From M55B120 sp965549355 (GTDB lineage: Bacteria > Actinomycetota > Humimicrobiia > Humimicrobiales > Humimicrobiaceae): 17,475 bases of DNA. Position 1 is the stretch's first letter. Each line of letters starts with the position of its first letter. The translations under genes were made by a program, and so were the position numbers. Shown here in pieces: positions 1 to 8,488 of the stretch. The notes beneath the pieces were generated by a model. It saw nothing but the letters and a program-made list of their open reading frames with translations, ran no database searches and was not told the DNA's origin. Where the stretch lies: positions 1 through 17,475 of the forward strand of contig CBEVGD010000028.1 of the NCBI GenBank assembly GCA_965549355.1. The letters run 5' to 3'.

Positions 1-3000
1 CAATCCGAATGGCACCCTCTCCTTAGCCCTCTCACCCCTTATCCTCTCCCCATACCTCCCATACATATCAACCTGCCTCTGATACGCCTTCTTCCTCTCC
101 TCGACCCTCACAAAATCATCGGTCTTGTAATCCACTATTACCCAGTCATCCTCTTCCTCAAACACCAGATCGATCACCCCATACATAATACTCCTACCAC
201 TACGACCAACCTCTTCATCCTCCAGCGCAAACGGCACCTCAAAATACTTCCTGTCAGCCCTCTGAATCCTCTTCCACAACTCACTCCCCATAAAACCATC
301 AACCAACACTATAAGCTTCTCAAGCTCCCCTGCATCTCTTTCTTCCTCTTCTATCCATCCCCTGCCCAGTACTCTCAACTTATCATATCCGCCCCTGGAC
401 ACAAGCTCCACTGCCTTATGCACAATCCTCCCCCAGCTCATACCGCGGCCGGCACTCTCGGAGAAAATAAACCCTTCCTTTGCTTCACTCGTCACACTGG
501 TAAGACTATAACTGGGACTCCTAACAACTTCTACACCTTCAGCAATCCTTTCCTTACTCTCCTCCCACTCGCCAGTACTGACCTCAACCTCTTCCCGTGT
601 AGCACCCTCAAGCTCCTCACTTATCTCAATCTTATCTTTACCGGCCAGATACCCATACATAAACTCCCAGGCCTTCTTCCTATTGCCCTCTCTATAAGTA
701 CTCACCACCAGAATATTCTTAGCCCTCGTAACAGCCACATACTCAAGCCTTTCCTTCTCAGCCCTTTCATACTCCTTCTCCTCCTCTACCTTCCCATCCC
801 AGTCAGGCGGAAGAGCAATAGTACTTCTCCCAAAGCTACCCGCCGGCTTTGTAATAGTAAAATACCCCAGTGCCTTATCGTCACCCGTTCTTGTAATATG
901 ATGGTCCGGCTCAAAATCGCCTCCCCCGCCCATGGGATCAGCCAGTATAACAATAGGCGACTCCAGCCCCTTAGCCTTATGAAGATTCATAATCCTTACA
1001 GAATCAACACCTGTTGAAGCAAGCCTCATAGATTCAATACCGCCGCTCTCCAGAAGCTCACCCAGATCACTAACAAGATCGGCAAAAGTATCCAGCCCAT
1101 CTTTTCTTCTGGTCTTTAGCAGCTCCAGCGCCTTATAAATATTACCGGCCCTTGTAAGCCCCTCCTCCCCACATACTGAAAGAGGAATTACACCAGTTCT
1201 ATCAATTATCATCTCTGCAGCAATAACGGGCCCATAGCTCCTCACTATCTCGCTGTACTCCTTAAGCAGATTATAAGCATGGGCAAGCTCATCAAAGCCT
1301 TCCGGCACCTCACTATAATATGAAAACACCCCGCCGGCCCTTTTAAACCTGTACAGCCTGTCATCGCTAATACCAAAAAACATTCCCCGCAGAGTCGTTA
1401 TAAAGGCGACAGGATCCCGCACATCCTCAATAGCCCTAAACAGCCTGTAAATCTCACCAAGCTCAAATGACTGGCTAAAACTCTCCCCTCCGGAGATATC
1501 ATATGGTATGCCCAGCCTCTCAAGCGACTTACAGTAAATCTTAAGATTCTTCTTATATCCTGTCAGTATCAAAAAATCCGAATATACCGGCTTCACCGCA
1601 TTGCCATCATCATCCTGCAGCATAAAACTTCCTTCAACCGCAGCTTCAATCCAATTAGCGATCCTTGCCGCATCGATCCTGGCTACCTCAGCTGATCTAT
1701 CCCTGAATACTTTCCCGATCGGATTTTCCATAACCCCGCAGGTACAATCCTCATTCAGCTTCTTCACAGTATTAAGAGGGAAATACTTTGCCTGATATCT
1801 TGTCTCCTCTTCCGGTAAAATACTCTTAAAAACATCGGCCACAGTCTCCTGCATAAAAGGAAGCGACCTGAAATTAGAATACAGATTTAATACCTCTCCG
1901 CCTTTACCGTCAAATATACCCTTTACCAGATTATAGATATCAATATCGGCCCTCCTGAAGCGGTATATGCTCTGCTTTGGATCACCCACCACAAAAAGCG
2001 AACCCGGAGCAGGTATAATATTTTTCCAATTACTCTCTTCAGTACTGCTCCCCGTAAGAAATAATATGATCTCAGCCTGTATCGGATCAGTATCCTGAAA
2101 CTCATCCACAAGAATATGTGTAAACCTTTTTTTAAAGTATCCCCTTACCTCGCTGCTGCCCCGCAACAGCGCTGCCGTACCTATAAGAAGATCGCCGAAA
2201 TTAAGGATCGAATGATCTCTTCTCCACTTCCTGTAAAACCCGGCACCCTTTAATACGAAATCAGTAAGAGGCTTATGGATATACTCCTGCCAGCTCTTAA
2301 GCGCAGGACCCAGAACCTCTACTTGAAACTTTAACATTTTCTCAAGATATGGCTTGCTATTGCCGTCTGGCCACCTGTTCTGTGTAATAGAAGGCTTCCT
2401 GCCCAGTTCATTTAACAGCTGGGCAAACTTCCTATCAGAATCCATATATCCGGAAGCAATAAAATTACCGCTCTTTCTTATAATCTCCTGCAGTTTGTCC
2501 CATCCCCTATCGGGTTCCACCTCAGGCATTACACCGGCAAAGAAATCAATCAGCTCCCTTATAGCCTTCTTTACATCAGTAAAATCCGGCTTATCGACCT
2601 CTCCCGTTACTATCTCCACATCCGGATACCGTATAAATTCAAAATAAGCATCCTTAAGATCCGCTACCTCGATACCCGTATCCTTATTTAACTCTGCGTC
2701 CTCAATATAATGCGCCCAGGCCCTCTCGGCCCATATAAGATCCTGGCTTTCTTCTATTTCCTCAAATCCAGGATCCACTCCTGCCTCTACCGGCCTTTCC
2801 CTCAGTATCTTCCCGCAGAAAGAATGTATGGTGCCGATAAAGATCTGCTCAAGGTTTGATAGTCCTGTACGTATATTATCCCTCTCACAGCTGATTAGAT
2901 CCTCCTTCAGCGCCCTCTCAAGGCCTATCTGGAACCTCTCATTTAGCTCAGCAGCCGCCTTCCTCGTAAAAGTAACCGCAGCAATACTGCCTATATCGCC

Positions 3001-3144
3001 GCTGCCGCTTTTTATAAGATTGACCATCCTCTCAACAAGACAATGGGTCTTTCCGGAGCCGGCACCAGCCTCCACAAAGAAGCTGGTGTCCAGCTCATCG
3101 GCTATCTTATCCCTGGCCCGGCTATCTTTTAAATCATGGTCCAT
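1..3144 (-). CDS. addA: AddA, ATP-dependent helicase/nuclease subunit A (3' end off the window)
   Basis: This is the helicase-nuclease subunit of AddAB, which unwinds and resects double-strand DNA ends to load recombinase. The reading frame is open from an ATG at 3144 to the window edge (1048 codons), so only a short C-terminus is missing. UvrD-family motifs appear in order: Walker A (EAGAGSGKT, about residues 25-33), motif Ia (AVTFTRKAAAEL), TIHS, motif II (ILVDEFQDTDP), motif III (VVGDPKQSIYRFRRADI), a LHKAKGLE segment and motif VI (VAVTRAK). The C-terminal PD-(D/E)XK nuclease follows: GVIDLVF, then WVIVDYKTD, then a Y-x-x-Q-V-D-M-Y helix near the edge. The usual family length is about 1200 residues, so this is a rather short member. 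It starts 4 nt after the addB stop, with AAAGGA about 14 nt upstream inside addB, so the two are probably co-translated. Arginine is mostly AGG/AGA. The family call is near certain. Confidence 0.95.
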   Translation of the reverse strand, partial: MDHDLKDSRARDKIADELDTSFFVEAGAGSGKTHCLVERMVNLIKSGSGDIGSIAAVTFTRKAAAELNERFQIGLERALKEDLISCERDNIRTGLSNLEQIFIGTIHSFCGKILRERPVEAGVDPGFEEIEESQDLIWAERAWAHYIEDAELNKDTGIEVADLKDAYFEFIRYPDVEIVTGEVDKPDFTDVKKAIRELIDFFAGVMPEVEPDRGWDKLQEIIRKSGNFIASGYMDSDRKFAQLLNELGRKPSITQNRWPDGNSKPYLEKMLKFQVEVLGPALKSWQEYIHKPLTDFVLKGAGFYRKWRRDHSILNFGDLLIGTAALLRGSSEVRGYFKKRFTHILVDEFQDTDPIQAEIILFLTGSSTEESNWKNIIPAPGSLFVVGDPKQSIYRFRRADIDIYNLVKGIFDGKGGEVLNLYSNFRSLPFMQETVADVFKSILPEEETRYQAKYFPLNTVKKLNEDCTCGVMENPIGKVFRDRSAEVARIDAARIANWIEAAVEGSFMLQDDDGNAVKPVYSDFLILTGYKKNLKIYCKSLERLGIPYDISGGESFSQSFELGEIYRLFRAIEDVRDPVAFITTLRGMFFGISDDRLYRFKRAGGVFSYYSEVPEGFDELAHAYNLLKEYSEIVRSYGPVIAAEMIIDRTGVIPLSVCGEEGLTRAGNIYKALELLKTRRKDGLDTFADLVSDLGELLESGGIESMRLASTGVDSVRIMNLHKAKGLESPIVILADPMGGGGDFEPDHHITRTGDDKALGYFTITKPAGSFGRSTIALPPDWDGKVEEEKEYERAEKERLEYVAVTRAKNILVVSTYREGNRKKAWEFMYGYLAGKDKIEISEELEGATREEVEVSTGEWEESKERIAEGVEVVRSPSYSLTSVTSEAKEGFIFSESAGRGMSWGRIVHKAVELVSRGGYDKLRVLGRGWIEEEERDAGELEKLIVLVDGFMGSELWKRIQRADRKYFEVPFALEDEEVGRSGRSIMYGVIDLVFEEEDDWVIVDYKTDDFVRVEERKKAYQRQVDMYGRYGERIRGERAKERVPFGL

Positions 3145-3148
3145 AATA

Positions 3149-6100
3149 TTATTTATAATCCTTTAAGCTTTCCCATTTACTGAGGAGCTCACTGCCCGAT
3201 TCTTTTATCTTATTCTTAATACTCTTCTTTAATTCCGGGGTGCCGTATATATCACTATCATCCAGATACGGGGGGTTTTCCTTGTCCGATATTATAAATA
3301 GTCCCCCTGCCATAAGATCAAAAATACTGCTCAGCCCTTCCTGCCATATCTGCTGCCCGGGATCTCTTTCAAATACAGCTCCCTTTCCCGAACTTAAACC
3401 CTTTTCAGTAGGAAGTATATAACCGCTTTTTACCACTTTACCCATAGTCTCCTCTATTACCTTTGCATAGAGTATATGCTGGATCTGGCTGCCTCCTGCT
3501 ATATAGTCCCCCTTATTATAGCTGAAGGCACTGCCCGTCTTATAATCCCATACATGATAATTTCGGTCACTGTCAATATCTACCCTGTCTATCTTTCCTT
3601 TTATATGGATATAGCTGCCCGGTCCTATGCATATCTTTACCGGCTCCTTTCCATGATAGCCAAATTCAAACTCAAGGAGATGCGGTTTGCAAAGCTTTGA
3701 ATTGACATCTAAGAAGACCTCAAGGTCTCTTCTTAGTATTTCCACTTCATTGCTCTGTACTGCCATTCCGGGGACCGGCACCTCTTCAATATATTTTTCC
3801 AGCACGCTGTCCAGTATTTTATTTATGATTTCCCTCTGCCTGGCTTTACCGGTATCCTCCCCGCCTTCCATCATCTTTCTTGAAAAAAGCTGGAATACTT
3901 CATGAAGAAGGCTCCCTCTACGGGCCGGATCCAGCCATATCAGCCGGTCCCTTACTATCTCCTGCGGCCGCCTGGCCTTTAGGATATATCCAAGAAAGAA
4001 TGTATAGGGATTTGCCACATAAGTCTCTATAGCAGAGCATGACAGAACCAGTTCACTATTTTCCCTGGGATCAAGCTCCACTCCTTCAGGATCTATATAA
4101 CCGTCATATATGGTAAGCTCGCTTCCCAGCCTCTGGCCCATTGCAGTACTGCCGCGTCCCAGCAGCGGATATATATTAAATATAGACTCCCCTGCGTCCC
4201 TTAAGCCGGATTCACCTATAAGCTTTTCCATCCACCAGCCCGGTCCATCAATAATTTTTGCACTTTCAGTTTTAGCGGGCCTTCCCGGGCCGGATAGCAG
4301 CTTCTGATAATCAATGCTATCATCGCCTTCCTTTAGCCTGTACAACTGAAGATATACTGATGATGGAAACATCGCCCGCTCATCGCCTATATCATAAGCG
4401 GCATAGCTTAATGTTACCCTGCCCCGGAGCCCTGCAAGCATTGAAGTAAAATCGTATAGCTTCTCCTTTAGCCTGTCTTTTGACAGCCCAATACCGTTAT
4501 CTATCTTTTCCCTCTCTTCGTCCAGAAGTACCGGGTCCTGAACCCCTGTACCGGGAAATTTATGGCTGTCCATACCTACTATGAAAGTATTGTCCCTTCC
4601 CGACCTGCCGCCGGTAGAAAAATTTGATATATATAAATGGCCCGGTCCGGGCCCGGATGCTTTGAATGTCAGTCTGGAGATCACCTCCAGCAGTTTTTTA
4701 ACAGCCTCTTCAGGAACTATTGTATTTCTATTTATGCGGGCAAGCACTTCAAGGCTCTGTTTAAGGTTTGAAAGATAGGCGCCATCCTCTTCGTCCCTGA
4801 CAGTTACAAAACTATTCAGGAACTGGATGCATCCTTCGCATAGGCTGCTAAACTCTACTTTACCACCAACTACCGGCGGGACCGCTTCCAGCAGCTTTCC
4901 GGCAGTATCACTCAATACGCTAAAGGTATCCAATCTCCCCTTATAATTATCCCCGCCGCCTTCCTTTATTTTATCTTTAAGGGCCGCTATTTCCTTATTT
5001 AATACAAGGCTGTAGCGTTTCCTTCCCCAGCCGATCCTGGAGGTCCTCAGAGCGTGGGCAAGACGGGATCCCATGCCCTTTGGGACCTTTATGAGGGAGT
5101 ATTTAAGAAGCTTTCTTAAGTGCTGCTCGCCAAAGTCGTCATTTATCCATAACAGGAAGCCCTTTAGCGCCATGCCGGGCCGGCTGAGCTCGCTGGGGAG
5201 CCCTTCAGAAAATACGGCCGGCAGTTCAAGCTTCTTGCAGGTATTATATAATGACAGAAGATATGGATCACTACTGGTATATATGATCTCTACCCTGTCA
5301 AGCGGTATCTTTTCAGCCTTAATGCGGCCCAGCATCTCATATAGTTCGCTCTGATAAGTGGCTCCGCTAAAAAGACTGATAGTATTATCTTCTATTGGCA
5401 CAGGTGCATCTTTAATGTCAAAGAGCCATCCGGCTCTTTCAATATTAGATGACGGATCTATCCTGCTTGCTTTATCCTTCTCCTCCCACCTGTTTTTTGG
5501 AGTGTCGAGGCCATATACTTCTTCTTCCCCGATGATAATAAGCTCATTGCCGGAAATACCTTTAATAAATTCCCTCTCCAGCAGGGTATTTGCATATCTT
5601 GAAAGAACAATATATTTAATGCTGCTGTCCGGCGGACCGCTGTCTTCAATTATCCTGCAGGAAGCAGCTATTATATCCCCGTTATCAGCCAATCCTTTTT
5701 CTTTTAGAAAGTCCTGGTATCCTGAAAATATATGCTTTATATCTTCACCCTTTTTTGGATCAATAAAATACTCTTTTTTAAGATCCTTATGGGACAATCC
5801 TGACATTTTAAGTTCAATTATAATGTCAGTAATAGCACTGATGATACCTGTATTTATTATGTACTTTTTAAAGTACATTAGACTGTCCGCTCCGGCCAGC
5901 TCCGTAAATACAGTGTCGATTATAAAGTTTGATTCTATGGAAGATATCTTCTCTATTTTATCCTTAAGTAGCTTATGCGCTGCAATTTCTGACGCAAGGG
6001 AGCCGACTGTAGCTGCTTTGAAATTTATCCATCCTGGACTGTTTTTGGAGAGGTCCTGCAGTATTTGATGTCCGGTATTAAAGTCAGGCACTATTAATAT

Positions 6101-6163
6101 CTTTTCATCAAATCTATACTTTTTTATCAGCTGATTTAATTTAGATATTAATATATTATTCAT
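3149..6163 (-). CDS. addB: AddB-like PD-(D/E)XK nuclease/inactivated helicase subunit
   Basis: This is the partner subunit of AddA, 1004 residues. The N-terminus (LIVPDFNTGHQILQDL) has no Walker A, as in AddB proteins outside the classic Firmicutes type, so ATP hydrolysis should rest with AddA alone. The C-terminal RecB-like nuclease is intact: a helix with NPYTFF (about 718-723), RRGSLLHEVF with the conserved His near 754, GKIDRVDI (Asp near 859), WDYKTG (Asp873, Lys875) and a SQIQHILYA helix. Known AddB proteins carry four cysteines for an Fe-S cluster, one in a CPY motif before the nuclease and three near the C-terminus. Here the first is Asn (ANPYTFF) and no cysteine occurs after the nuclease core, so the cluster appears lost. 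The ATG at 6163 has no convincing Shine-Dalgarno sequence. The NERD gene ends 23 nt upstream on the same strand. Confidence 0.88.
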   Translation of the reverse strand: MNNILISKLNQLIKKYRFDEKILIVPDFNTGHQILQDLSKNSPGWINFKAATVGSLASEIAAHKLLKDKIEKISSIESNFIIDTVFTELAGADSLMYFKKYIINTGIISAITDIIIELKMSGLSHKDLKKEYFIDPKKGEDIKHIFSGYQDFLKEKGLADNGDIIAASCRIIEDSGPPDSSIKYIVLSRYANTLLEREFIKGISGNELIIIGEEEVYGLDTPKNRWEEKDKASRIDPSSNIERAGWLFDIKDAPVPIEDNTISLFSGATYQSELYEMLGRIKAEKIPLDRVEIIYTSSDPYLLSLYNTCKKLELPAVFSEGLPSELSRPGMALKGFLLWINDDFGEQHLRKLLKYSLIKVPKGMGSRLAHALRTSRIGWGRKRYSLVLNKEIAALKDKIKEGGGDNYKGRLDTFSVLSDTAGKLLEAVPPVVGGKVEFSSLCEGCIQFLNSFVTVRDEEDGAYLSNLKQSLEVLARINRNTIVPEEAVKKLLEVISRLTFKASGPGPGHLYISNFSTGGRSGRDNTFIVGMDSHKFPGTGVQDPVLLDEEREKIDNGIGLSKDRLKEKLYDFTSMLAGLRGRVTLSYAAYDIGDERAMFPSSVYLQLYRLKEGDDSIDYQKLLSGPGRPAKTESAKIIDGPGWWMEKLIGESGLRDAGESIFNIYPLLGRGSTAMGQRLGSELTIYDGYIDPEGVELDPRENSELVLSCSAIETYVANPYTFFLGYILKARRPQEIVRDRLIWLDPARRGSLLHEVFQLFSRKMMEGGEDTGKARQREIINKILDSVLEKYIEEVPVPGMAVQSNEVEILRRDLEVFLDVNSKLCKPHLLEFEFGYHGKEPVKICIGPGSYIHIKGKIDRVDIDSDRNYHVWDYKTGSAFSYNKGDYIAGGSQIQHILYAKVIEETMGKVVKSGYILPTEKGLSSGKGAVFERDPGQQIWQEGLSSIFDLMAGGLFIISDKENPPYLDDSDIYGTPELKKSIKNKIKESGSELLSKWESLKDYK

Positions 6164-6186
6164 ATTGTATAGATTTTATACATCTA

Positions 6187-6966
6187 TTAATTTATATCAA
6201 TTGTAAATTTACATCCGGGATAATTACTGCACCCTAAAAAACTACCGTATTTACTATTCCTCTCTTTAAGCAGATTTCCACATTTAGGACATGTCTTAGG
6301 TCTTTTTTCTAAATTTATTTTATTCTTTTTATGCTCAATATTTTGAATATGCTCTTTGCTATAATTCTTATTCGTCATCTTCATTGTTTTCAGATAATCA
6401 AATATATCATTCTTTAGATCATCTGAAATAACTTCTACCCGGTAATTTCTGATAGTCTTCAATAAAAATTCTTCATATACTACATCTTCATTGGTTTCGA
6501 CTCTTATATCTGCTTCTGACGCAAAAGATACGATAGGATAATATGGCACTCCAGAGAATAATTTTAAGACACTTTTTAGTAACTTTACATGATATTTGTT
6601 TTGCTTTATTGGATTTTGAAAATTATGATTTTCTTTATATAGTTTCTGCTTCCAATAATTACCAGACTCATAACCGATTATACACCCTTTATAATTCTTT
6701 GTTTCGATAACAAATATTCCATAATTTGATATAACAATATGATCTATCTGTGTTGACTCGCCCTCAGCTCTTACTATAAAGTCATTAATTGTTCTGTATT
6801 TTTTCTTATCAAGAGTTGCAAGCACTAATGCTGTTGTTTTTTCTCCAATAAAACCCTTTATCCTTGGTTTGAGGATTTTTATAATACCTGGGAGCACAGC
6901 TCCAAACACAATGACAATTACCCACAAATACCAGGTTTGTTTAAAAATACTTAATCCTACTTCCAC
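6187..6966 (-). CDS. NERD-domain nuclease-like protein with N-terminal membrane segment and C-terminal zinc ribbon
   Basis: 259 residues. A hydrophobic stretch at about 12-31 (TWYLWVIVIVFGAVLPGIIK) is a probable membrane anchor. The NERD domain follows: TQIDHIVIS (72-80) and GIFVIETKNYKG (83-94), which hold the Asp and E-x-K residues of this nuclease-related fold. The C-terminus is a topoisomerase-I-type zinc ribbon with Cys226, Cys229, Cys246 and Cys252 (CPKC...CSNYPGC). NERD proteins are inferred to bind or cut nucleic acid, but no reaction is established for this architecture. The start is read as GTG at 6966 because GGAG lies 5 nt upstream; an ATG two bases further upstream is in another frame and stops at once. 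It ends 23 nt before addB, so a shared transcript is plausible. Composition is clearly more AT-rich than addAB, which suggests separate acquisition. Confidence 0.85.
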   Translation of the reverse strand: MEVGLSIFKQTWYLWVIVIVFGAVLPGIIKILKPRIKGFIGEKTTALVLATLDKKKYRTINDFIVRAEGESTQIDHIVISNYGIFVIETKNYKGCIIGYESGNYWKQKLYKENHNFQNPIKQNKYHVKLLKSVLKLFSGVPYYPIVSFASEADIRVETNEDVVYEEFLLKTIRNYRVEVISDDLKNDIFDYLKTMKMTNKNYSKEHIQNIEHKKNKINLEKRPKTCPKCGNLLKERNSKYGSFLGCSNYPGCKFTIDIN

Positions 6967-7037
6967 ATTGCTCCAATTACTGTTTATTTATTTTAATATA
7001 ATAATATTTTTATATCGTATAAATTTTAACCATTTCG

Positions 7038-7322
7038 CTATCCTCGAAGAATTCTAAAGATATCGTCCTCAGTTCCTATCTCACCAGGTTCAAACTCTTT
7101 TTCGCTTTGAATAAGAGCTTTAGTGATTTTGGGATCATTAAGTTCTGAACCAATTTCTAAAATTTCTATGTAATTCTCAGGACTCAGGACTACAGCAGCC
7201 AATTTTCCTCTTCTTTTTATAAAGTAAGTGAAATCTTTTTTACTGACCTCATCCAGCAGCTGGCCGAAGTGAACTCTAGCATCATGGGCGTCTATTGTTT
7301 TAGTAATTGTTCTTTCCTTCAT
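7038..7322 (-). CDS. Phd/YefM-family antitoxin, no adjacent toxin
   Basis: A short Phd/YefM-type protein. The segment DAHDARVHFGQLLDEVSKKD is the conserved N-terminal DNA-binding and dimerisation part. It continues FIKRRGKLAAVVLSPENY, a beta strand and helix typical of the family, and the acidic tail is the usual toxin-binding region. The ATG at 7322 gives 94 residues. An in-frame GTG at 7340 would add six, but it overlaps the only Shine-Dalgarno sequence (GGGAGG, 7340-7345), so the ATG is preferred despite a long 17-nt spacing. In this family the toxin (RelE, Doc or PIN) normally follows. Here the next gene on the strand, 71 nt on, is the NERD protein, so the antitoxin is an orphan or serves a distant toxin. 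Palindromes next to the start suggest it still represses itself. Confidence 0.82.
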   Translation of the reverse strand: MKERTITKTIDAHDARVHFGQLLDEVSKKDFTYFIKRRGKLAAVVLSPENYIEILEIGSELNDPKITKALIQSEKEFEPGEIGTEDDIFRILRG

Positions 7323-7324
7323 GG

Positions 7325-7358
7325 GATTAATATTAATCACCTCCCAATCAATTGATTG
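7325..7358 (-). promoter_or_regulatory. Twin perfect palindromes flanking the Shine-Dalgarno of the Phd gene (operator)
   Basis: Two perfect 14-bp palindromes, GATTAATATTAATC at 7325-7338 and CAATCAATTGATTG at 7345-7358, lie on either side of the GGGAGG ribosome binding site at 7340-7345. Phd-type antitoxins bind paired palindromes in their own promoters, so these are good operator candidates. Binding here would cover both the transcript start and the translation start. Confidence 0.6.
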
Positions 7359-7363
7359 ATGGA

Positions 7364-7394
7364 ATCATATTCTCATAATTTTTTTATCCGTCAA
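7364..7394 (-). promoter_or_regulatory. Possible sigma-70 promoter of the Phd gene
   Basis: On the minus strand, TTGACG (7389-7394) and TATGAT (7364-7369) are separated by 19 bp, just upstream of the palindrome pair. The spacing is longer than ideal, so this is a moderate call. Confidence 0.4.
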
Positions 7395-7425
7395 TATCTA
7401 CTGCTAACTATTAGCTCTTTGAAAG

Positions 7426-7878
7426 TCATTTATTTTTATCACAGTTTTTATCTCTAATAAACCTTATGATATGCTTCAGAAACTTAGTAGCAAATAATAT
7501 TGCATTCCTTGAATCAACTTCAGAAATATATAAACCTGTTCCATACACCAGATAGTGTCTTGTCTTTCTCATCTTATTAAATTTAAAAACTATTAGCGCA
7601 ATTTCTTTCCCTAAGACTTTTTTTGAAAAATCAACCACAATTTTATGTGATCCTGCAGCTCTTGGGCGAAAACCAAAAGAAAAAACAAGTGCTCTGCCGG
7701 CAAGCAACATCGCTTCATAAGCAAGTTGATAACTATTTTCCTGATCATCTTCAATAAGCAGCTTTGCACTTTTTATACTTCGTCTCGATTTTTTTATAAT
7801 ACTTAGAAGCTGTGCGTGGTCTATAGCATCATCTTTTTTAATAAGACCTCTGTCAATAAATTCTTTTATTGTTTTCAT
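7426..7878 (-). CDS. HEPN-domain protein, probable toxin partner of the upstream nucleotidyltransferase
   Basis: 150 residues, mainly helical. The segment SYQLAYEAMLLAGRALVFSF (about 49-68), then GFRPRAAGSHK and KMRKTRHYLVYG (102-113), is the HEPN layout. HEPN toxins are usually RNases with an R-x4-6-H site. Here the motif reads R-K-T-R-H-Y, with only three residues between the first Arg and His, so this is a divergent form resembling the R-x-x-R-N/H-x-x-x-Y subgroup. In the MntA-HepT system the nucleotidyltransferase adds AMP to a Tyr next to this motif; Tyr109 or Tyr112 could serve (inference). The ATG at 7878 lies 26 nt inside the upstream gene with GGGG close before it, so translation is coupled. 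The HEPN family is well supported, RNase activity less so. Confidence 0.8.
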   Translation of the reverse strand: MKTIKEFIDRGLIKKDDAIDHAQLLSIIKKSRRSIKSAKLLIEDDQENSYQLAYEAMLLAGRALVFSFGFRPRAAGSHKIVVDFSKKVLGKEIALIVFKFNKMRKTRHYLVYGTGLYISEVDSRNAILFATKFLKHIIRFIRDKNCDKNK

Positions 7879-8437
7879 TATCCCCTATTAGAAAGATTGC
7901 AGGCTTTAATAAAATCTTTGAAATGAAAGAATCCTTTTCTTTTTTTCTTTCTTCAAATTCTTTTTCACCGTAAATATGATAATTTATCTCCCTTTCAATT
8001 TTATTCTCAAGTATGGAAATTTTCTCAATTAAATTATTTTCATCTATGTCCCCAATAATCATAATGTCAATATCTGATAAGGAGTCCCGGGTTCCATCTG
8101 CGAAAGACCCGAAAATAAAAGCGCTTTTAATACCTCTTATTCCATATAAAGATTCTCTAAGCTGATTTTCTATCCCAATTGTTTTAGATATAATATTTTT
8201 TATATCATCGTAGATCGAAGATTTCTTATTTAGAAAATAATATACTTGATTACCAGACTTTTCACGTTTAAACATTCCACTTTTTTCAAGATTAATGAGA
8301 TCCCTTCTAATATTCTGTACCGGGAAATGTAATATTTTTTCCAATTGGCGAAGATAATATTTTTTCTCTGGATGAGAAAAATATAATTGAAGGATGGCTT
8401 TCCTTGTTTTAGATCTGCCTATATTAAATATATCCAT
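7853..8437 (-). CDS. Winged-helix/MNT-type nucleotidyltransferase, probable antitoxin
   Basis: 194 residues in two parts. Residues about 8-70 form a winged helix-turn-helix (KTRKAILQLYF, YYLRQLEKIL, QNIRRDLINLEKSGMFKREK, then the wing YYFLNKK). Residues about 105-160 hold the minimal nucleotidyltransferase site: GSFADG (110-115) followed by SDIDIMIIG (121-129), the GS-x(n)-D-x-D metal and nucleotide signature. In MntA-HepT modules such proteins neutralise the HEPN partner by AMPylation. The fused winged helix suggests the same protein also represses the operon, and a large symmetric palindrome lies at its promoter. The ATG at 8437 has AAAAAGGA 6-8 nt upstream. The order (transferase first, HEPN second) and the 26-nt overlap support one module. 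Confidence 0.86.
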   Translation of the reverse strand: MDIFNIGRSKTRKAILQLYFSHPEKKYYLRQLEKILHFPVQNIRRDLINLEKSGMFKREKSGNQVYYFLNKKSSIYDDIKNIISKTIGIENQLRESLYGIRGIKSAFIFGSFADGTRDSLSDIDIMIIGDIDENNLIEKISILENKIEREINYHIYGEKEFEERKKEKDSFISKILLKPAIFLIGDNENNKRIY

Positions 8438-8488
8438 TTTGTAATCCTTTTTGATTACAATTGTAATCTAAATGGATTACAAAAGCAA
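8437..8488 (-). promoter_or_regulatory. Promoter with 48-bp symmetric four-half-site operator of the MNT-HEPN operon
   Basis: On the plus strand the order is TTTTGTAATCC (8437-8447), five bases, GATTACAATTGTAATC (8453-8468, a perfect palindrome), five bases, GGATTACAAAA (8474-8484). The outer arms are exact reverse complements, and everything is centred between 8460 and 8461. On the minus strand, TTGCTT (8483-8488), 17 bp and TACAAT (8460-8465) form a promoter whose -10 sits at the centre. The Shine-Dalgarno sequence of the MNT gene (AAAAAGGA) overlaps the proximal arm. A bound repressor dimer or tetramer would therefore block both RNA polymerase and the ribosome site. Confidence 0.75.

Noticed and set aside
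418..6068. Long plus-strand open frames (for example 418-1017, 5073-5354, 5358-6068) opposite addA and addB
   Set aside because: They are shadows of the strongly supported minus-strand genes; no family motif and no ribosome binding site was seen.
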